Assembly (NCBI RefSeq): GCF_010550695.1
Contig: NZ_JAAGOB010000004.1
Span: 186,001 to 250,000, forward strand
Reading direction: 5' to 3'
DNA: 64,000 bases
Source of the DNA: Phytoactinopolyspora alkaliphila
GTDB taxonomy: Bacteria; Actinomycetota; Actinomycetes; Jiangellales; Jiangellaceae
Part shown: piece by piece, positions 1-8,792 of the stretch
Layout: the number at the start of each line of letters is the position of its first letter
Numbering within the stretch: position 1 is the stretch's first letter
Notes under the pieces: model-generated
What the model saw: the letters and a program-made list of their open reading frames with translations, nothing else
What the model was told of the DNA's origin: nothing
The model's database searches: none
Made by a program: the position numbers and the translations under genes

Positions 1-20
1 ACAAGAAGAAGCGTAAGTAA
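1..20 (+). CDS. yidC: 3' end of membrane protein insertase YidC (partial)
   Basis: Only the last codons are present, reading K-K-K-R-K and then TAA at 18-20. A lysine/arginine-rich tail just before jag is typical of actinobacterial YidC, the membrane insertase (Oxa1 family) that binds ribosomes through its basic C-terminus. The identification rests on this tail and on the order yidC-jag-rsmG-parA-parB. The rest of the gene lies outside the window. Confidence 0.7.
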
Positions 21-69
21 GCGGTCCCGATCCGGGAAGCTGAGATCTGTGGTTCTTGAGGAGTCAGCG

Positions 70-585
70 GTGAGTGAAGACGTGAGTACGACGACGACGC
101 CGGACGTGGAGGCAGATGGCTCGCCGGACATACGGCACCTGGAGCACGAGGGTGACGTGGCTGCGGACTACCTCGAAGGGCTGCTCGACATCGCCGATCT
201 GGACGGCGACATCGACATGGACGTCGAGAACGCGCGCGCGATGGTGTCGATCGTCGGCGATGATCTCGAGACGCTGATCGGCGCCGACGGCAAGGTCCTC
301 GAGGCGCTTCAGGAGTTGACCCGCCTCGCCGTGTGGCGGGAGACGGGTGAGCGGACGAGGCTGATGCTCGACATCGGCGGCTTCCGGGCGCGCCGCAAGC
401 GCGAGCTGATCGATCTGGCTACGCGTGCTGTCGAGGCGGTCAAGGCCAGTGGCGAGGCGGAGTCGCTTGGTGCTATGACTCCGTTCGAGCGCAAGGTGGT
501 TCACGACACGGTCGCCGACGCGGGTCTGCGCAGCGAGTCGGAAGGTACCGAGCCGCGTCGTTACGTGGTGGTCTTGCCGACGTGA
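70..585 (+). CDS. jag: Jag/KhpB-type R3H single-stranded nucleic acid-binding protein
   Basis: A 171-residue protein with an acidic N-terminus, a KH-like central part and a C-terminal R3H domain. The R3H signature R-x3-H is seen in ERKVVH, and the end EPRRYVVVLP is typical of the family. Jag/KhpB proteins bind RNA and are linked to cell division and envelope regulation; they nearly always lie just after yidC, as here. I chose GTG at 70 because GAGGAG sits 6 bases upstream. An in-frame GTG at 49 has no good ribosome binding site. The stop overlaps the next start by GTGA, so jag and rsmG are probably translationally coupled. Confidence 0.9.
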   Translation: MSEDVSTTTTPDVEADGSPDIRHLEHEGDVAADYLEGLLDIADLDGDIDMDVENARAMVSIVGDDLETLIGADGKVLEALQELTRLAVWRETGERTRLMLDIGGFRARRKRELIDLATRAVEAVKASGEAESLGAMTPFERKVVHDTVADAGLRSESEGTEPRRYVVVLPT

Positions 586-1292
586 GAGACGGTCCTGGGT
601 CGTCGGTTTCACGTGAAACAGGAGGAGCGCCCCCCGCCGCCGAGACGGTGTTCGGGGAGCGTCTCCCACTAGCGCGACGGTACGTCTCCTGGCTTACCGG
701 CGCAGGTATCGAGCGCGGACTTATCGGCCCCCGCGAAGTCCCGCGCATCTGGGAGCGCCATGTCTTGAACTGCGCGGTCGTTGCCGAGCTGGTGGGCCGC
801 GGACGGCGCGTGGCGGACATCGGTTCGGGAGCCGGCCTGCCGGGACTGGCCATGGCGATCTCACGGCCGGATCTGACCATGGTGTTGATTGAACCGATGC
901 TCAGGCGGGCTGACTATCTGCAAGAGGTCGTGGAGGATCTCGGCCTCGAGTCGGTAAGCGTGGTGCGAAGTCGGGCGGAGCATTACATGGCCCCGGAGCC
1001 GTTCGACGTCGTCACGGCACGGGCCGTGGCGAAGCTCAGTGCCTTGGCGGAATGGTCGATGCCGTTGCTCCGCCCGGGCGGGACACTACTGGCTCTCAAG
1101 GGGCAATCTGTACATGAAGAGCTACGTGGCTCGGAAAAGGCGCTGCGTCGCGCAGACGCCGAGAGGTGGTCAGTGGAATCCGCCGGGAGCGATGTGCTGA
1201 ATCCGGCTACCGTGGTCGCAGTAGTGACCAAACGCGTTCGTCCGGCGGCACACACGCAGAAGGGCGCGGGACGACCCGGAAGGAAGTCCTGA
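582..1292 (+). CDS. rsmG: 16S rRNA (guanine527-N7)-methyltransferase RsmG
   Basis: A 236-residue class I methyltransferase that uses S-adenosylmethionine to methylate G527 of 16S rRNA; loss of it gives low-level streptomycin resistance in other bacteria. The SAM-binding motif VADIGSGAGLPG is at residues 77-88, and the GidB signature around GLIGPREV and WERHVLNC is clear. GTG 582 overlaps the jag stop. An alternative GTG at 648 would give the shorter N-terminus seen in mycobacteria, but its nearest purine-rich site is about 20 bases away. A parS site lies in codons 8-13, so either start leaves the centromere site in or next to the coding sequence. Confidence 0.93.
   Translation: MRDGPGSSVSRETGGAPPAAETVFGERLPLARRYVSWLTGAGIERGLIGPREVPRIWERHVLNCAVVAELVGRGRRVADIGSGAGLPGLAMAISRPDLTMVLIEPMLRRADYLQEVVEDLGLESVSVVRSRAEHYMAPEPFDVVTARAVAKLSALAEWSMPLLRPGGTLLALKGQSVHEELRGSEKALRRADAERWSVESAGSDVLNPATVVAVVTKRVRPAAHTQKGAGRPGRKS
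605..620. promoter_or_regulatory. parS: parS centromere site in rsmG
   Basis: The 14-base core GTTTCACGTGAAAC at 606-619 is a perfect palindrome identical to the actinobacterial parS consensus. It is the loading site for ParB, encoded 2 kb downstream. It lies inside the 5' end of rsmG, where it is read as codons for V-S-R-E-T. Confidence 0.93.
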
Positions 1293-1297
1293 GACTT

Positions 1298-2563
1298 ATG
1301 ACAGCGGTGGCGCGGGGGCTCGGCTGGCCCAAACGTGAGGTGTCGAGAGCCGGAGAGTTCGGCGGATCCCCAGGGTCCGACGGCCCGGTCGGCTGGCTGG
1401 GCCAGCTGGCACCGCCGACCACGTCGGCGTCTGATAAGAACGAGGGGTCCGTTCCGGGGACGCGGGCGCCGAGCGCCCCGGTGGAAGCCCGCGCACAGCC
1501 TCATACCGCATCGTCACCGAGTGACGGCGCGAGTCGCCCAGAATCGGCACAACCTCCGAAGGATGAACCGGTGAGCGCTGACGAGCAGATCGTCGACCAT
1601 GACGTGCCAGCCCCCATGCATACGGCCACGGAGTATGCGCGCCTCGGAGCGCCGGGATCTCTGGCCGACACAGACACGCCGATCGCGCGTGAGGCGGCGG
1701 CGGCCCTGATGGCTGTCGGCCGGAGCCGGATTCCGATGCCGAAGCCGGACGCGCCCCGGGTGATGGTGGTGGCCAACCAGAAGGGTGGCGTAGGCAAGAC
1801 CACGACGGCGGTGAACCTCGCTGCCGCATTGGCGGTGAGCGGTTTGCGGGTGCTCGTGATCGATCTGGATCCGCAGGGCAATGCTTCCACCGCGCTCGGC
1901 ATCGATCATCACGCGGAGATTCCGAGTATCTATGACGTGATGATCGAAGAGGCGCCGATGGGGACCGTTGTACAGAAGGTCGAGGGATTCGAGACCTTGT
2001 GGTGCGTCCCGGCGACGATCGACCTCGCCGGCTCGGAGATCGAGCTCGTGTCGCTCGTCGCGCGTGAAGCCAGGCTGCGTAACGCGATCGAGGCCCATGT
2101 GAAGGCCGAGCCGTATCCGTATGACTACGTATTGATCGACTGCCCGCCGTCCCTCGGACTGCTCACGGTGAACGCCTTGGTCGGCGGCGACGAGGTGCTG
2201 ATACCGATCCAATGTGAGTACTACGCGCTCGAGGGGCTGAGTCAGCTGCTGAAGAACATCGACCTGGTGCGTGCGCATCTGAACCAGGACCTCGCGGTTT
2301 CCACCATTCTCCTGACCATGTACGACGCTCGTACGCGCCTTGCAGCGCAGGTTGCGGAAGAGGTGAGAAAGTACTTCGGTGACACGGTTCTCAAGACCAC
2401 CGTGCCTCGTTCGGTGCGTATCAGTGAGGCGCCGAGCTATGGCCAGACGGTGATGACCTACGATCCTGCTTCAAGCGGTGCGTTGTCCTATCTGGAGGCG
2501 GCGCGGGAGATTGCGGAACGTGGTGCTGGTTCCGCACGACGGGGGATAGAGGAGCAGGCATGA
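1298..2563 (+). CDS. parA: Chromosome partitioning ATPase ParA
   Basis: A deviant Walker-type ATPase that drives segregation of the ParB-parS complex. The Walker A motif KGGVGKTT lies near residue 160, DLDPQGNAS follows, and the switch region ending in DCPPSLG is present. The domain is complete and ends in an ATGA overlap with parB. The start is uncertain. ATG 1298, five bases after the rsmG stop, gives 421 residues with about 160 low-complexity Pro/Ser/Ala-rich residues before the ATPase. GTG 1571, preceded by GAAGGA, gives 330 residues and a family-like N-terminus. GC-rich third positions in 1298-1570 suggest that this stretch may be coding, so I kept the longer form. Confidence 0.9.
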   Translation: MTAVARGLGWPKREVSRAGEFGGSPGSDGPVGWLGQLAPPTTSASDKNEGSVPGTRAPSAPVEARAQPHTASSPSDGASRPESAQPPKDEPVSADEQIVDHDVPAPMHTATEYARLGAPGSLADTDTPIAREAAAALMAVGRSRIPMPKPDAPRVMVVANQKGGVGKTTTAVNLAAALAVSGLRVLVIDLDPQGNASTALGIDHHAEIPSIYDVMIEEAPMGTVVQKVEGFETLWCVPATIDLAGSEIELVSLVAREARLRNAIEAHVKAEPYPYDYVLIDCPPSLGLLTVNALVGGDEVLIPIQCEYYALEGLSQLLKNIDLVRAHLNQDLAVSTILLTMYDARTRLAAQVAEEVRKYFGDTVLKTTVPRSVRISEAPSYGQTVMTYDPASSGALSYLEAAREIAERGAGSARRGIEEQA

Positions 2564-3576
2564 CTGATCGCCGACGTGGGCTCGGGCGCGGGTTGGGCGC
2601 CCTGATCCCGACGGGTCCGGTGAATGAGACGGTGAAGCGGGAATCTCCCGTGGACATCTTCTTCCCGGAGGGCTCGAAAGAACCCGCAGCCGAGGTGCAG
2701 GCGCCTGTTTCACGTGAAACAGTGCCCGCCGATGACGGGCTGGTGCCCGTCGACGGCGCCACATTCGCGGAGATCCCGGTCGACTCCATCAGTCCCAACG
2801 CCCGTCAGCCGCGACAGGACTTCGACGAGGATGCGCTCGCCGAGCTCGCATACTCCATCAAGGAGATCGGCCTCCTGCAGCCGATTGTGGTCCGCAGGCT
2901 GGCTGATGACCGGTACGAGCTGGTCATGGGTGAGCGGCGTTGGCGTGCAAGCCAGCGCGCCGGCCTGGTGACCATCCCGGCGATCGTGCGTTCTACGACA
3001 GACGACGACATGCTCCGGGACGCGCTGCTGGAGAACCTGCACCGGAGCCAGCTCAATCCGCTGGAGGAGGCCGCCGCATACCAGCAGCTTCTCGACGACT
3101 TCTCGTGCACGCACGACGAACTCGCCGAACGAATCGGACGCAGCCGGCCGCAGATCACCAATACGCTCCGGCTTCTCAAGTTGCCGCCGCTGGTTCAACG
3201 GCGGGTTGCCGCAGGTGTGCTGTCCGCAGGACACGCCCGAGCATTGCTCGGACTGGAGGACGGGGCGGCGCAGGAGCGGCTGGCCCAGCGGATCGTGGCC
3301 GAAGGCCTCAGCGTGCGCAGCGTAGAGGAGATCGTAGCCATCGGCGATGGTGAGACTCCGGCCCGGAAGTCCAAGCGCACGCCGAAGCCCGTGGCACCTC
3401 GGCTGGCCGACATCGCGAGCGCCTTGTCCGAGCGGCTCGACACCCGGGTGAAGGTGGATCTCGGCCGGAGCAAGGGCAAGGTGACCATCGAATTCGCGAG
3501 CATCGATGACCTCGAGCGGATCGTGACGGCGATCGACCCCAAGATTCCCACCGAGGACGCCACCGAGCAGCCCTGA
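2560..3576 (+). CDS. parB: Chromosome partitioning protein ParB (parS-binding CTPase)
   Basis: A 338-residue ParB. The short basic N-terminus ([13 protein letters not shown]) is the region that stimulates ParA. The N-terminal ParB/Srx domain follows, with the CTP-binding GERR motif in [10 protein letters not shown] central helix-turn-helix ([20 protein letters not shown]) and a C-terminal dimerisation region complete the protein. The start ATG overlaps the parA stop by four bases, so the two are coupled. A perfect parS lies inside the gene at about codon 50. ParB spreads from parS and organises the origin region for segregation. Confidence 0.95.
   Translation: MTDRRRGLGRGLGALIPTGPVNETVKRESPVDIFFPEGSKEPAAEVQAPVSRETVPADDGLVPVDGATFAEIPVDSISPNARQPRQDFDEDALAELAYSIKEIGLLQPIVVRRLADDRYELVMGERRWRASQRAGLVTIPAIVRSTTDDDMLRDALLENLHRSQLNPLEEAAAYQQLLDDFSCTHDELAERIGRSRPQITNTLRLLKLPPLVQRRVAAGVLSAGHARALLGLEDGAAQERLAQRIVAEGLSVRSVEEIVAIGDGETPARKSKRTPKPVAPRLADIASALSERLDTRVKVDLGRSKGKVTIEFASIDDLERIVTAIDPKIPTEDATEQP
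2706..2721. promoter_or_regulatory. parS: parS centromere site in parB
   Basis: TGTTTCACGTGAAACA is a perfect 16-base palindrome matching the universal parS consensus. It lies inside parB and encodes V-S-R-E-T, the same peptide produced by the site in rsmG. Confidence 0.96.
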
Positions 3577-3585
3577 GCCCTCCGT

Positions 3586-3667
3586 CACAACCCCTGGCAT
3601 GGGTTGTGGTCGCTGGAAACGTACAAATCGGGCGCGATAACGACCTCAACCCATGCCAGGGGTTGTG
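3586..3667. repeat. Nested palindrome between convergent parB and ddl-like gene
   Basis: Two perfectly complementary 21-base arms (3586-3606 and 3647-3667) flank a 40-base spacer. Each arm is also a hairpin in itself, of the form CAACCC-N7-GGGTTG. The region can therefore form two small stems or one large cruciform. It fills the gap between the 3' ends of parB and the ligase-like gene, which fits a two-way transcription terminator. The double symmetry is more than a terminator needs. Confidence 0.7.
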
Positions 3668-3696
3668 GCGGGGGTGAACAGAGGCGGCGGAAGAGC

Positions 3697-4659
3697 CTAC
3701 TGTGTGGCGCGGTGCCGCTCGATGGCGGCGGAAAGCAGGTCTCGCGCCAGATCGCCGAGCCCGATGCCCGCGGCCCGGGCCGACTGCGGCAGCAACGAAG
3801 TCTCCGTCATCCCCGGGGCGACATTGATGTCCAGGAGCCACGGTGTGCCGTCGGCATCGACGATCATGTCCGCCCTGGAGATGTCGCGCAGTCTCAGCGC
3901 ATGATGCGCCGTCACCGCGGCTTGCGCCACCGCTCGGCCTGTGGGGTCTGGTAGCCGGGCCGGCACGTAATACTCCGTGGTGCCAGCGGTGTACCGGGCG
4001 TGATAGTCGTACGTGCCCGGCTCGGCGACAATCTCCACGGAGGGGAGAGCATGGGGGCCGGCGCCGGTGTCCACCACCGGAACGGCTATCTCGGTGCCCT
4101 CGATCAATTGTTCGATCATGGCGGCTTCACCATAGGCGAAGCACTCGACCATAGCGGATGGCAAGTCCTCGGCCTTATGCACCACGGAGGTGCCCAGGGC
4201 CGAACCACCGCGGGCGGGTTTGACTACGAGCGGCAGACCGAGCCGTTTCACGAGTGAGTCGAGCAGGACCGCGGCACCCAGTTCGCGGAAGGCAGCCTGA
4301 GACAGAACGGCGCCTCGTGGCGTTCGCAGGCCTGCTTGCTCGAGGAGGCCCTTGGAGATCGGCTTGTCGAAGGTCTGGCGGCAGCTGATCGGAGGCGAGC
4401 CGACGTACGGAAGCTCGGCAAGGGCGAGCACCTCTTGAATCCCGCCGTCCTCACCTTGAGCGCCATGCAGCAGCGGGAAGACCGCGGCGGGTGGGTCGTG
4501 GCGCAGGTAAGCGAGCAGATCGGCGTCGGCATCGCGCTGCTCGACGTCCACGTCGACTTCGCGCAGGGCCTCAGCCACCCGGCGTCCCGAACGCAACGAG
4601 ACATCACGCTCGTGCGACAGCCCACCAGCGATCACCAGGACTCGGCCAAGGTCGCTCAT
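3697..4659 (-). CDS. D-alanine--D-alanine ligase-like ATP-grasp protein
   Basis: A 320-residue ATP-grasp enzyme. Visible features are an N-terminal GGLSHERDVSLRSG stretch resembling the Ddl substrate loop, LLHGAQGEDGGIQ, the ATP-grasp segment LVVKPARGGSALG and the C-terminal LLDINVAPGMTETSLLP, close to the Ddl end N-x-x-P-G-M-T. Ddl joins two D-alanines for peptidoglycan precursors. It is somewhat shorter than housekeeping Ddl proteins (about 350 residues or more), so it may be a second ligase or use a different acceptor. ATG 4659 was chosen because AAAGG lies 7 bases upstream and the family motif begins right after it. Confidence 0.75.
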   Translation of the reverse strand: MSDLGRVLVIAGGLSHERDVSLRSGRRVAEALREVDVDVEQRDADADLLAYLRHDPPAAVFPLLHGAQGEDGGIQEVLALAELPYVGSPPISCRQTFDKPISKGLLEQAGLRTPRGAVLSQAAFRELGAAVLLDSLVKRLGLPLVVKPARGGSALGTSVVHKAEDLPSAMVECFAYGEAAMIEQLIEGTEIAVPVVDTGAGPHALPSVEIVAEPGTYDYHARYTAGTTEYYVPARLPDPTGRAVAQAAVTAHHALRLRDISRADMIVDADGTPWLLDINVAPGMTETSLLPQSARAAGIGLGDLARDLLSAAIERHRATQ

Positions 4660-4728
4660 ACGTACACCTTTCTCACACACACATGGGCCCAACGTCTAGC
4701 GCCATGGGCGTCCCCACGATGGGCATGG

Positions 4729-6066
4729 TCAGCTCTGGTCTGGGCCGGGTGCATCCAGGCCGGGCCGGCGAGACGTGCCTTCGGCGCCGAAGGCGGCCCG
4801 CAGCTCCATCTCCTGCTCGATCACCTGGGCGAGGCGTCGCACACCCTCGCGGATCCGCTCCGGGGTGGGGTAGCAATACGACAATCGCATCGACCGGCTG
4901 CCGAAGCCGTCGGCGTAGAAGGCCGTGCCGGGAACGTACGCGACCCTGCTGGTGACCGCACGGGGAAGCATAGCCTTGGTGTCCAGGCCGGGAGGCAGCG
5001 TCAGCCATACGTAGAAGCCGCCGTTGGGACGGGTCCAACGGGCACCTTCGGGCATCAGGCCGCTGAGTGCGTCGAGCATGGCGTCCCGGCGTTCGAGGTA
5101 CAACTCTTGGAACGACTTCACTTGACCACGCCAATCGTGCGCCGCCAGATACTCCGAAACGGCCAGCTGGCTGAACGCCGGCGGGCACAGCACGCTGCTC
5201 TCCGCGGCCAAGACCAGCTTCTCCCGGACCGCATGCGGGGCCAAGGCCCAGCCGACCCGGAAACCCGGAGCAAAGGTTTTGGAGAATGATCCCAGGTACA
5301 CGACGCGCTCGGCGTCGTCGGCGCGCATGGCCCGGGGAACATGCCCGTCGAAACCGAGCAGCCCATAGGGATCGTCCTCGACGATCAGAATGTCGTGGTC
5401 CTGGCAGATCCGCAGGATTCGGGCCCGGCGCTCCGCGGTCAACGTGACGCCCGCGGGATTGTGGTAGTTGGGAATCGTGTAGAGGAACTTGATCCGCCGG
5501 CCCGCCGCCTTCGTGGTGGCGATGGCGTCGAGTACCCGCTCCGGGATCAGGCCGTCGTCATCCATCTCCATGTGGACCACATCGGCCTGGTAGGAGCGGA
5601 ATGTACTCAAAGCACCGACGTAGGACGGCGCCTCGGCAAGAATGACATCGCCCGGATCGATGAAGATCCTGGTGATGAGGTCCAGCGCCTGCTGGGAACC
5701 GACCGTCACCGTGACGTCGTCAGGGTGGCCGTTGATGCCGGTGGGCTTCATCACTTCGCAGATCTGCTCACGCAGGGTCGGGTCGCCCTGCCCTGAGCCG
5801 TACTGCAGGGCGGTCATGCCCCTCTTGCCGATCAGATTGCTGATGAGGGAGCCGACGACGTCCATGGGCAGGCCGGAGATATTCGGCATGCCGCCGGCCA
5901 GCGACACCACCTCGGGCCGTGAGGCCACCGAGAACAGTGAGCGCACCTCGGAGGCGGTCATGCCGTGAGTGCGGGTGGCGTAACGGTCTACGTACGAGTC
6001 GAGGCGAGACCCGGTGGAGGCTGCTGCGTCAGTGATCCTTCGATTAGCGTCTGGATACTGGCCCAT
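4729..6066 (-). CDS. PLP-dependent class I/II aminotransferase
   Basis: A 445-residue aminotransferase of fold type I, in the LysN/ARO8 group, without the GntR domain of MocR proteins. The pyridoxal phosphate lysine lies in GSFSKTFAPGFRVGW, and the cofactor-binding motifs IPNYHNPAG and VEDDPYG are present. The substrate cannot be read from sequence. ATG 6066 follows GGTGGAGG by a normal spacing. The gene lies upstream of the ligase-like gene on the same strand with a 69-base gap, so the two may be transcribed together. A role in amino acid supply for the envelope is inference only. Confidence 0.85.
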   Translation of the reverse strand: MGQYPDANRRITDAAASTGSRLDSYVDRYATRTHGMTASEVRSLFSVASRPEVVSLAGGMPNISGLPMDVVGSLISNLIGKRGMTALQYGSGQGDPTLREQICEVMKPTGINGHPDDVTVTVGSQQALDLITRIFIDPGDVILAEAPSYVGALSTFRSYQADVVHMEMDDDGLIPERVLDAIATTKAAGRRIKFLYTIPNYHNPAGVTLTAERRARILRICQDHDILIVEDDPYGLLGFDGHVPRAMRADDAERVVYLGSFSKTFAPGFRVGWALAPHAVREKLVLAAESSVLCPPAFSQLAVSEYLAAHDWRGQVKSFQELYLERRDAMLDALSGLMPEGARWTRPNGGFYVWLTLPPGLDTKAMLPRAVTSRVAYVPGTAFYADGFGSRSMRLSYCYPTPERIREGVRRLAQVIEQEMELRAAFGAEGTSRRPGLDAPGPDQS

Positions 6067-6166
6067 GTCACACCTCCACCTTCGTGTCGAACCCGCGAGC
6101 GCGAGCCGTACTCGGCACGCCAGCCTCTAACGATGCCCGAAAAGCCGCCGGTGCGCCACTCGGTAC

Positions 6167-7303
6167 CTACGCCTGCGCCAGGTCACGAAGATGCAGCACC
6201 CCGGTCGGAGCGTCCTCACCGGTGGGAAGGTAGACCCGCTGGACCGCGACGACGATCGCCTCAGCGACGACGTCACGGAAATCGGGGTCGGCCAGCCGCG
6301 CGGCATCCCGTGGGTTGGTGATGTAGCCAGGCTCGACACGCACAGTGGCCATGGTGGAATGCCGGAGCAGGTCCCACGTCTTCGCATGGCTGCGGCAATC
6401 GACGAGATCCGTGCGGGCGACGATCTCACGCTGGATGAGCCCGGCGAACTGCTCACCGATGGCGCTCGTGGTGCCCGGCCGGTCACCGCCGTAGTAATAG
6501 GTGGAAACACCCGACGCGTCCGGATTGGTGTGCGCGTCCACGTGCAACGACACCATCAGGTTGGCACCGGTCTCATTGGCGAAGCGTGCCCGGGCGGCCT
6601 CGTCCAGCTCGACCTCGGCCCCGCGGCCACGGGTCAAGAACGTCTGGACACCGGTAGCGGCCAGCCTTCCCTCGATCCGCGACGCGAGATCGGCGACGAT
6701 GGCTGCCTCTTCCAAGCCATGGCCGGTGTGGCCGCGGTCCGAGCCGCCGTGTCCCGGATCGATGACGACGACCTTGCCCGGTAGCCGTTTGCCGGCCCTC
6801 CGCAGCACCTCGGACGCCCGGAGACTGTCCGGGCGTCCACCGGTGACCAGAGGCGCGAGCCGGTCCAGCGCCTTGAACGTGCTCGGCCCGCACGTCCCGT
6901 CAGCGTTGAGGCCCATGTTGCGCTGCAACTCGCGGACGGCCTCTCCGGTGCGCGGCCCGAAGACGCCGTCCACCTGTCCGACATCGAAGCCCAGCTCGCT
7001 GAGGCGGCGCTGCAAGGCCATCACGTCGTCGCCGGATTGCGGATTGGCGACGACATAGGAGAGCAGCCGATCGCCCAGCCGCCACCGCGCTTCGTCGAGA
7101 ACCCGATAGGTGGTGGCGTCGACGACCCCCGTGACCGTCAGCCCCCGCTCCTGCTGGAAATGCCGGACAGCGTGCTGGACGTCTTCGTCGAACACGCTCG
7201 GACCGGGCGCGGTGTCATCCAGCAGGCGCAGAAGCGTCAGCTTGGAGCGGATCTCGGATATCGCCGGACCGGTGTCACCGAGCCGGTAGAGGACGGCCGT
7301 CAT
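6167..7303 (-). CDS. cwlM: CwlM-type N-acetylmuramoyl-L-alanine amidase domain protein
   Basis: 378 residues: two peptidoglycan-binding repeats (about residues 10-150, with FDEDVQHAVRHFQQERGL and FGPRTGEAVRELQRNMGL) and then an Amidase_3 domain. The order CwlM-TrxA-TrxB-anti-sigma-SigM-MurJ matches the mycobacterial cwlM locus. Mycobacterial CwlM is known as a regulator of MurA and a partner of MurJ rather than as a classic hydrolase. Here the usual metal and catalytic residues all appear to be present (His in DPGHGG, Glu in GLEEA, His in SLHVDAH, Glu in VEPGY). No signal peptide is visible, which supports a cytoplasmic role. It starts four bases after the trxA stop. Confidence 0.85.
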   Translation of the reverse strand: MTAVLYRLGDTGPAISEIRSKLTLLRLLDDTAPGPSVFDEDVQHAVRHFQQERGLTVTGVVDATTYRVLDEARWRLGDRLLSYVVANPQSGDDVMALQRRLSELGFDVGQVDGVFGPRTGEAVRELQRNMGLNADGTCGPSTFKALDRLAPLVTGGRPDSLRASEVLRRAGKRLPGKVVVIDPGHGGSDRGHTGHGLEEAAIVADLASRIEGRLAATGVQTFLTRGRGAEVELDEAARARFANETGANLMVSLHVDAHTNPDASGVSTYYYGGDRPGTTSAIGEQFAGLIQREIVARTDLVDCRSHAKTWDLLRHSTMATVRVEPGYITNPRDAARLADPDFRDVVAEAIVVAVQRVYLPTGEDAPTGVLHLRDLAQA

Positions 7304-7307
7304 CCGG

Positions 7308-7631
7308 TTAACCGACGTACTCGCCGAGCTCGTTGAGGAGGAGCGACTTGGGCTTGGCACCGATGATCTGCTTGACCATCTCACCGCCCGAGTAGACGTG
7401 CAGGGCCGGGATGGACGTGACCCGGTTGGCTGCCGCGGTAGCCGGGTTCTCGTCGATGTTGAGCTTGACGATCTCCAGCTTGTCCTGCGAGTTGGCGATC
7501 TCCTCCAGAACCGGCGCGATCATCTGGCACGGGCGGCACCATTCCGCCCAGAAGTCCACCAGCACGGGCTTATCGCTCTTGAGGACTTTCTCCTCGAAGT
7601 CGGCGTCGGTGACGTGCTGGATGGTTCCCAT
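7308..7631 (-). CDS. trxA: Thioredoxin
   Basis: A 107-residue thioredoxin with the redox site W-C-R-P-C at Cys32 and Cys35 and the cis-proline loop SIPAL. Most thioredoxins have W-C-G-P-C, so arginine in place of glycine is unusual and may shift redox potential or partner choice. ATG 7631 has GAGGAG upstream. Longer readings upstream are Arg/Pro-rich and not thioredoxin-like. It is encoded directly downstream of its likely reductase TrxB. Confidence 0.95.
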   Translation of the reverse strand: MGTIQHVTDADFEEKVLKSDKPVLVDFWAEWCRPCQMIAPVLEEIANSQDKLEIVKLNIDENPATAAANRVTSIPALHVYSGGEMVKQIIGAKPKSLLLNELGEYVG

Positions 7632-7692
7632 GGGTAACTCCTCGATATATGGATGGTGCGGTTCAACCGGCACGAGCCGGCGGTTCGGGGTG

Positions 7693-8670
7693 TCAGGAGG
7701 CGACGAGCTGGTCCTCGGTCGTCTGAGCGGTGGACGTGGCATCGACTTCGCTCAGGTACCGCTCGGCGTCGAGTGCGGCCTGGCAGCCGGTGCCGGCCGC
7801 CGTGATGGCCTGGCGGTAGATGTGATCGACGAGGTCGCCGGCCGCGAAGACGCCAGGAAGGTTGGTCCGGGTAGTGGGCGCATCGACCAGCACGTAGCCC
7901 TCGGCGTCCAGCTCTACCTGGCCCTTCACCAGCTCGGAACGGGGATCGTGACCGATTGCCACGAAGAGTCCCGTGACGTCCAGGGTGCGTTCCTGGCCGG
8001 TTCCGGTGTCGCGCAGCCGTAGACCGGAGACGCGGTCGTCACCGAGTACGTCGGCGACCTCGGTGTTCCAGACGAACTCGATCTTCTCATTGGCGAACGC
8101 GCGCTCCTGCATGACCTTCGACGCCCGGAGCTGGTCCCGGCGGTGGATCAGATAGACCTTACTGGCGAAGCGGGTCAGGAAGGTCGCCTCCTCGATGGCG
8201 GAGTCGCCACCGCCGACGACGGCGATCTCCTGCTCCCGGAAGAAGAAGCCGTCACAGGTGGCGCACCATGACACGCCGTGTCCAGACAGTCGTTTCTCAT
8301 TCTCCAGGCCGAGCTCTCGGTAGCTGGAACCCATGGCGAGGATCACGGAGTGCGCCCGGTACTCGTTGCCCTCGCCGTCCTTGACCACCTTCACCGGTCC
8401 GGAAAGGTCGACGTGGACGACGTCACGGGTGACCATCTGCGCACCGAAGCGCTCTGCCTGGGCACGCATCTCCTCCATCAGAGCCGGGCCCATGATGCCG
8501 TCTCGGAAACCGGGGTAGTTTTCCACCTCGGTAGTGTTCATCAGTGCGCCACCCCAGCTGACCTCGCCCTCGATGACGACGGGGTCGAGCCGGGCACGCG
8601 CCGCGTACACGGCCGCGGTGTACCCGGACGGGCCGGAGCCGATGATGATCACGTTGCGAATCTCGGTCAC
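7693..8670 (-). CDS. trxB: Thioredoxin-disulfide reductase
   Basis: A 325-residue flavoprotein with FAD motif [10 protein letters not shown] near the start, redox pair C136-A-T-C139 followed by DG, NADPH-binding [10 protein letters not shown], and the C-terminal FAD motif GVFAAGDL. It passes electrons from NADPH to thioredoxin. GTG 8670 is preferred because GGAAGG lies about 7 bases upstream; GTG 8685 would add five residues. It lies 61 bases upstream of trxA on the same strand. Confidence 0.95.
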   Translation of the reverse strand: MTEIRNVIIIGSGPSGYTAAVYAARARLDPVVIEGEVSWGGALMNTTEVENYPGFRDGIMGPALMEEMRAQAERFGAQMVTRDVVHVDLSGPVKVVKDGEGNEYRAHSVILAMGSSYRELGLENEKRLSGHGVSWCATCDGFFFREQEIAVVGGGDSAIEEATFLTRFASKVYLIHRRDQLRASKVMQERAFANEKIEFVWNTEVADVLGDDRVSGLRLRDTGTGQERTLDVTGLFVAIGHDPRSELVKGQVELDAEGYVLVDAPTTRTNLPGVFAAGDLVDHIYRQAITAAGTGCQAALDAERYLSEVDATSTAQTTEDQLVAS

Positions 8671-8792
8671 CTTCGTGCCTTCCACCGATGCATTGACGAA
8701 TCCATCTGGCCCAACGGCCGCTGGCCGTCAGGAATTCCCAGCCTAGACCCGGCCGGTCCACGACCGTGACAGACTCTCGGCGCCGGCTGGCA

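Noticed and set aside
1166-1297. ParA reading frame extending into rsmG
   Set aside because: It overlaps conserved rsmG codons in another frame and has no ribosome site; the gene more likely starts at 1298 or 1571.
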